Source: an uncultured Bacteroidota bacterium (GTDB lineage: Bacteria; Bacteroidota; Bacteroidia; Bacteroidales; 4484-276). From it: DNA of 53,306 bases. Position 1 is the first letter of the stretch, and each line of letters starts with the position of its first letter. Positions 53,262 to 53,306 of the stretch are shown here, in pieces. Below the pieces are notes generated by a model that saw nothing but the letters and a program-made list of their open reading frames with translations, was not told the origin of the DNA and made no database searches. The position numbers and the translations under genes were made by a program. The stretch lies in assembly GCA_903944895.1 (NCBI GenBank), contig CAJATL010000267.1:1-53306 (forward strand), given 5' to 3'.

Positions 53262-53306
53262 AGGCTTGCAAGGTTTTATAGTGGGGTGGGGGTTATTGGC
53301 GGCGAA

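Overview
The window looks like a Bacteroidota (Bacteroidetes) chromosome, probably an environmental Bacteroidales-type anaerobe or denitrifier; the taxon is inferred. The evidence is six secreted proteins, five of them with complete C-termini ending in type IX secretion (T9SS) sorting domains, Bacteroidetes-type promoters (TTG-N20/21-TAnnTTTG), few Shine-Dalgarno sites, and family content. No rRNA, tRNA, CRISPR array or transposase was recognised.

Region 1 (1-21.5 kb, all minus strand) encodes secreted proteins. It holds a partial FISUMP-domain protein, two giant tandem paralogues (2472 and 2194 aa) of jelly-roll and Fn3-like repeats, a 617-aa T9SS protein, and a C10 (streptopain-type) protease with three CUB domains. 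The giants share promoter, coding ends and terminator, so a whole transcription unit was duplicated. Three promoters here carry the same three-unit, 21-bp-period repeat array placed 10 bp upstream of the -33 box.

Region 2 (21.5-34.5 kb) starts with gene remnants (DUF234-type ATPase tail, LytS-type kinase tail) and an AAA ATPase preceded by twin dyads. A nitric-oxide-defence cluster follows on the minus strand: Rrf2 regulator, ferredoxin-like protein, quinol NO reductase, cupin, and a DUF438/hemerythrin/PAS/DUF2249 protein, with a PepSY membrane protein downstream. Next come a second AAA/DUF4143 ATPase with five helically phased 19-bp repeats directly upstream, a polysaccharide deacetylase and a second Rrf2 regulator.

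Region 3 (34.7-39.5 kb) is a 1617-aa T9SS protein with two C39-like papain-fold domains and a PKD domain. A ~160-aa 'GWSGISS' module is shared by this protein, both giants and the FISUMP protein.

Region 4 (39.8-51 kb, plus strand) is a respiratory nitrate reduction operon: diheme cytochrome c, narG, narH, narJ, narI and two NarK transporters. It follows a DUF169 gene, and a fragment of a second DUF169 gene lies just after the operon. NarGHI would reduce nitrate at the cytoplasmic face, the NarK proteins would move nitrate and nitrite, and the NO cluster would remove NO. No nitrite reductase is in the window.

Region 5 (51.1-53.1 kb, minus strand) is a small envelope-stress-like operon: a DxNxDGxCDN-repeat secreted protein, ECF sigma factor, zinc-finger anti-sigma factor and a CpxP/Spy-like protein.
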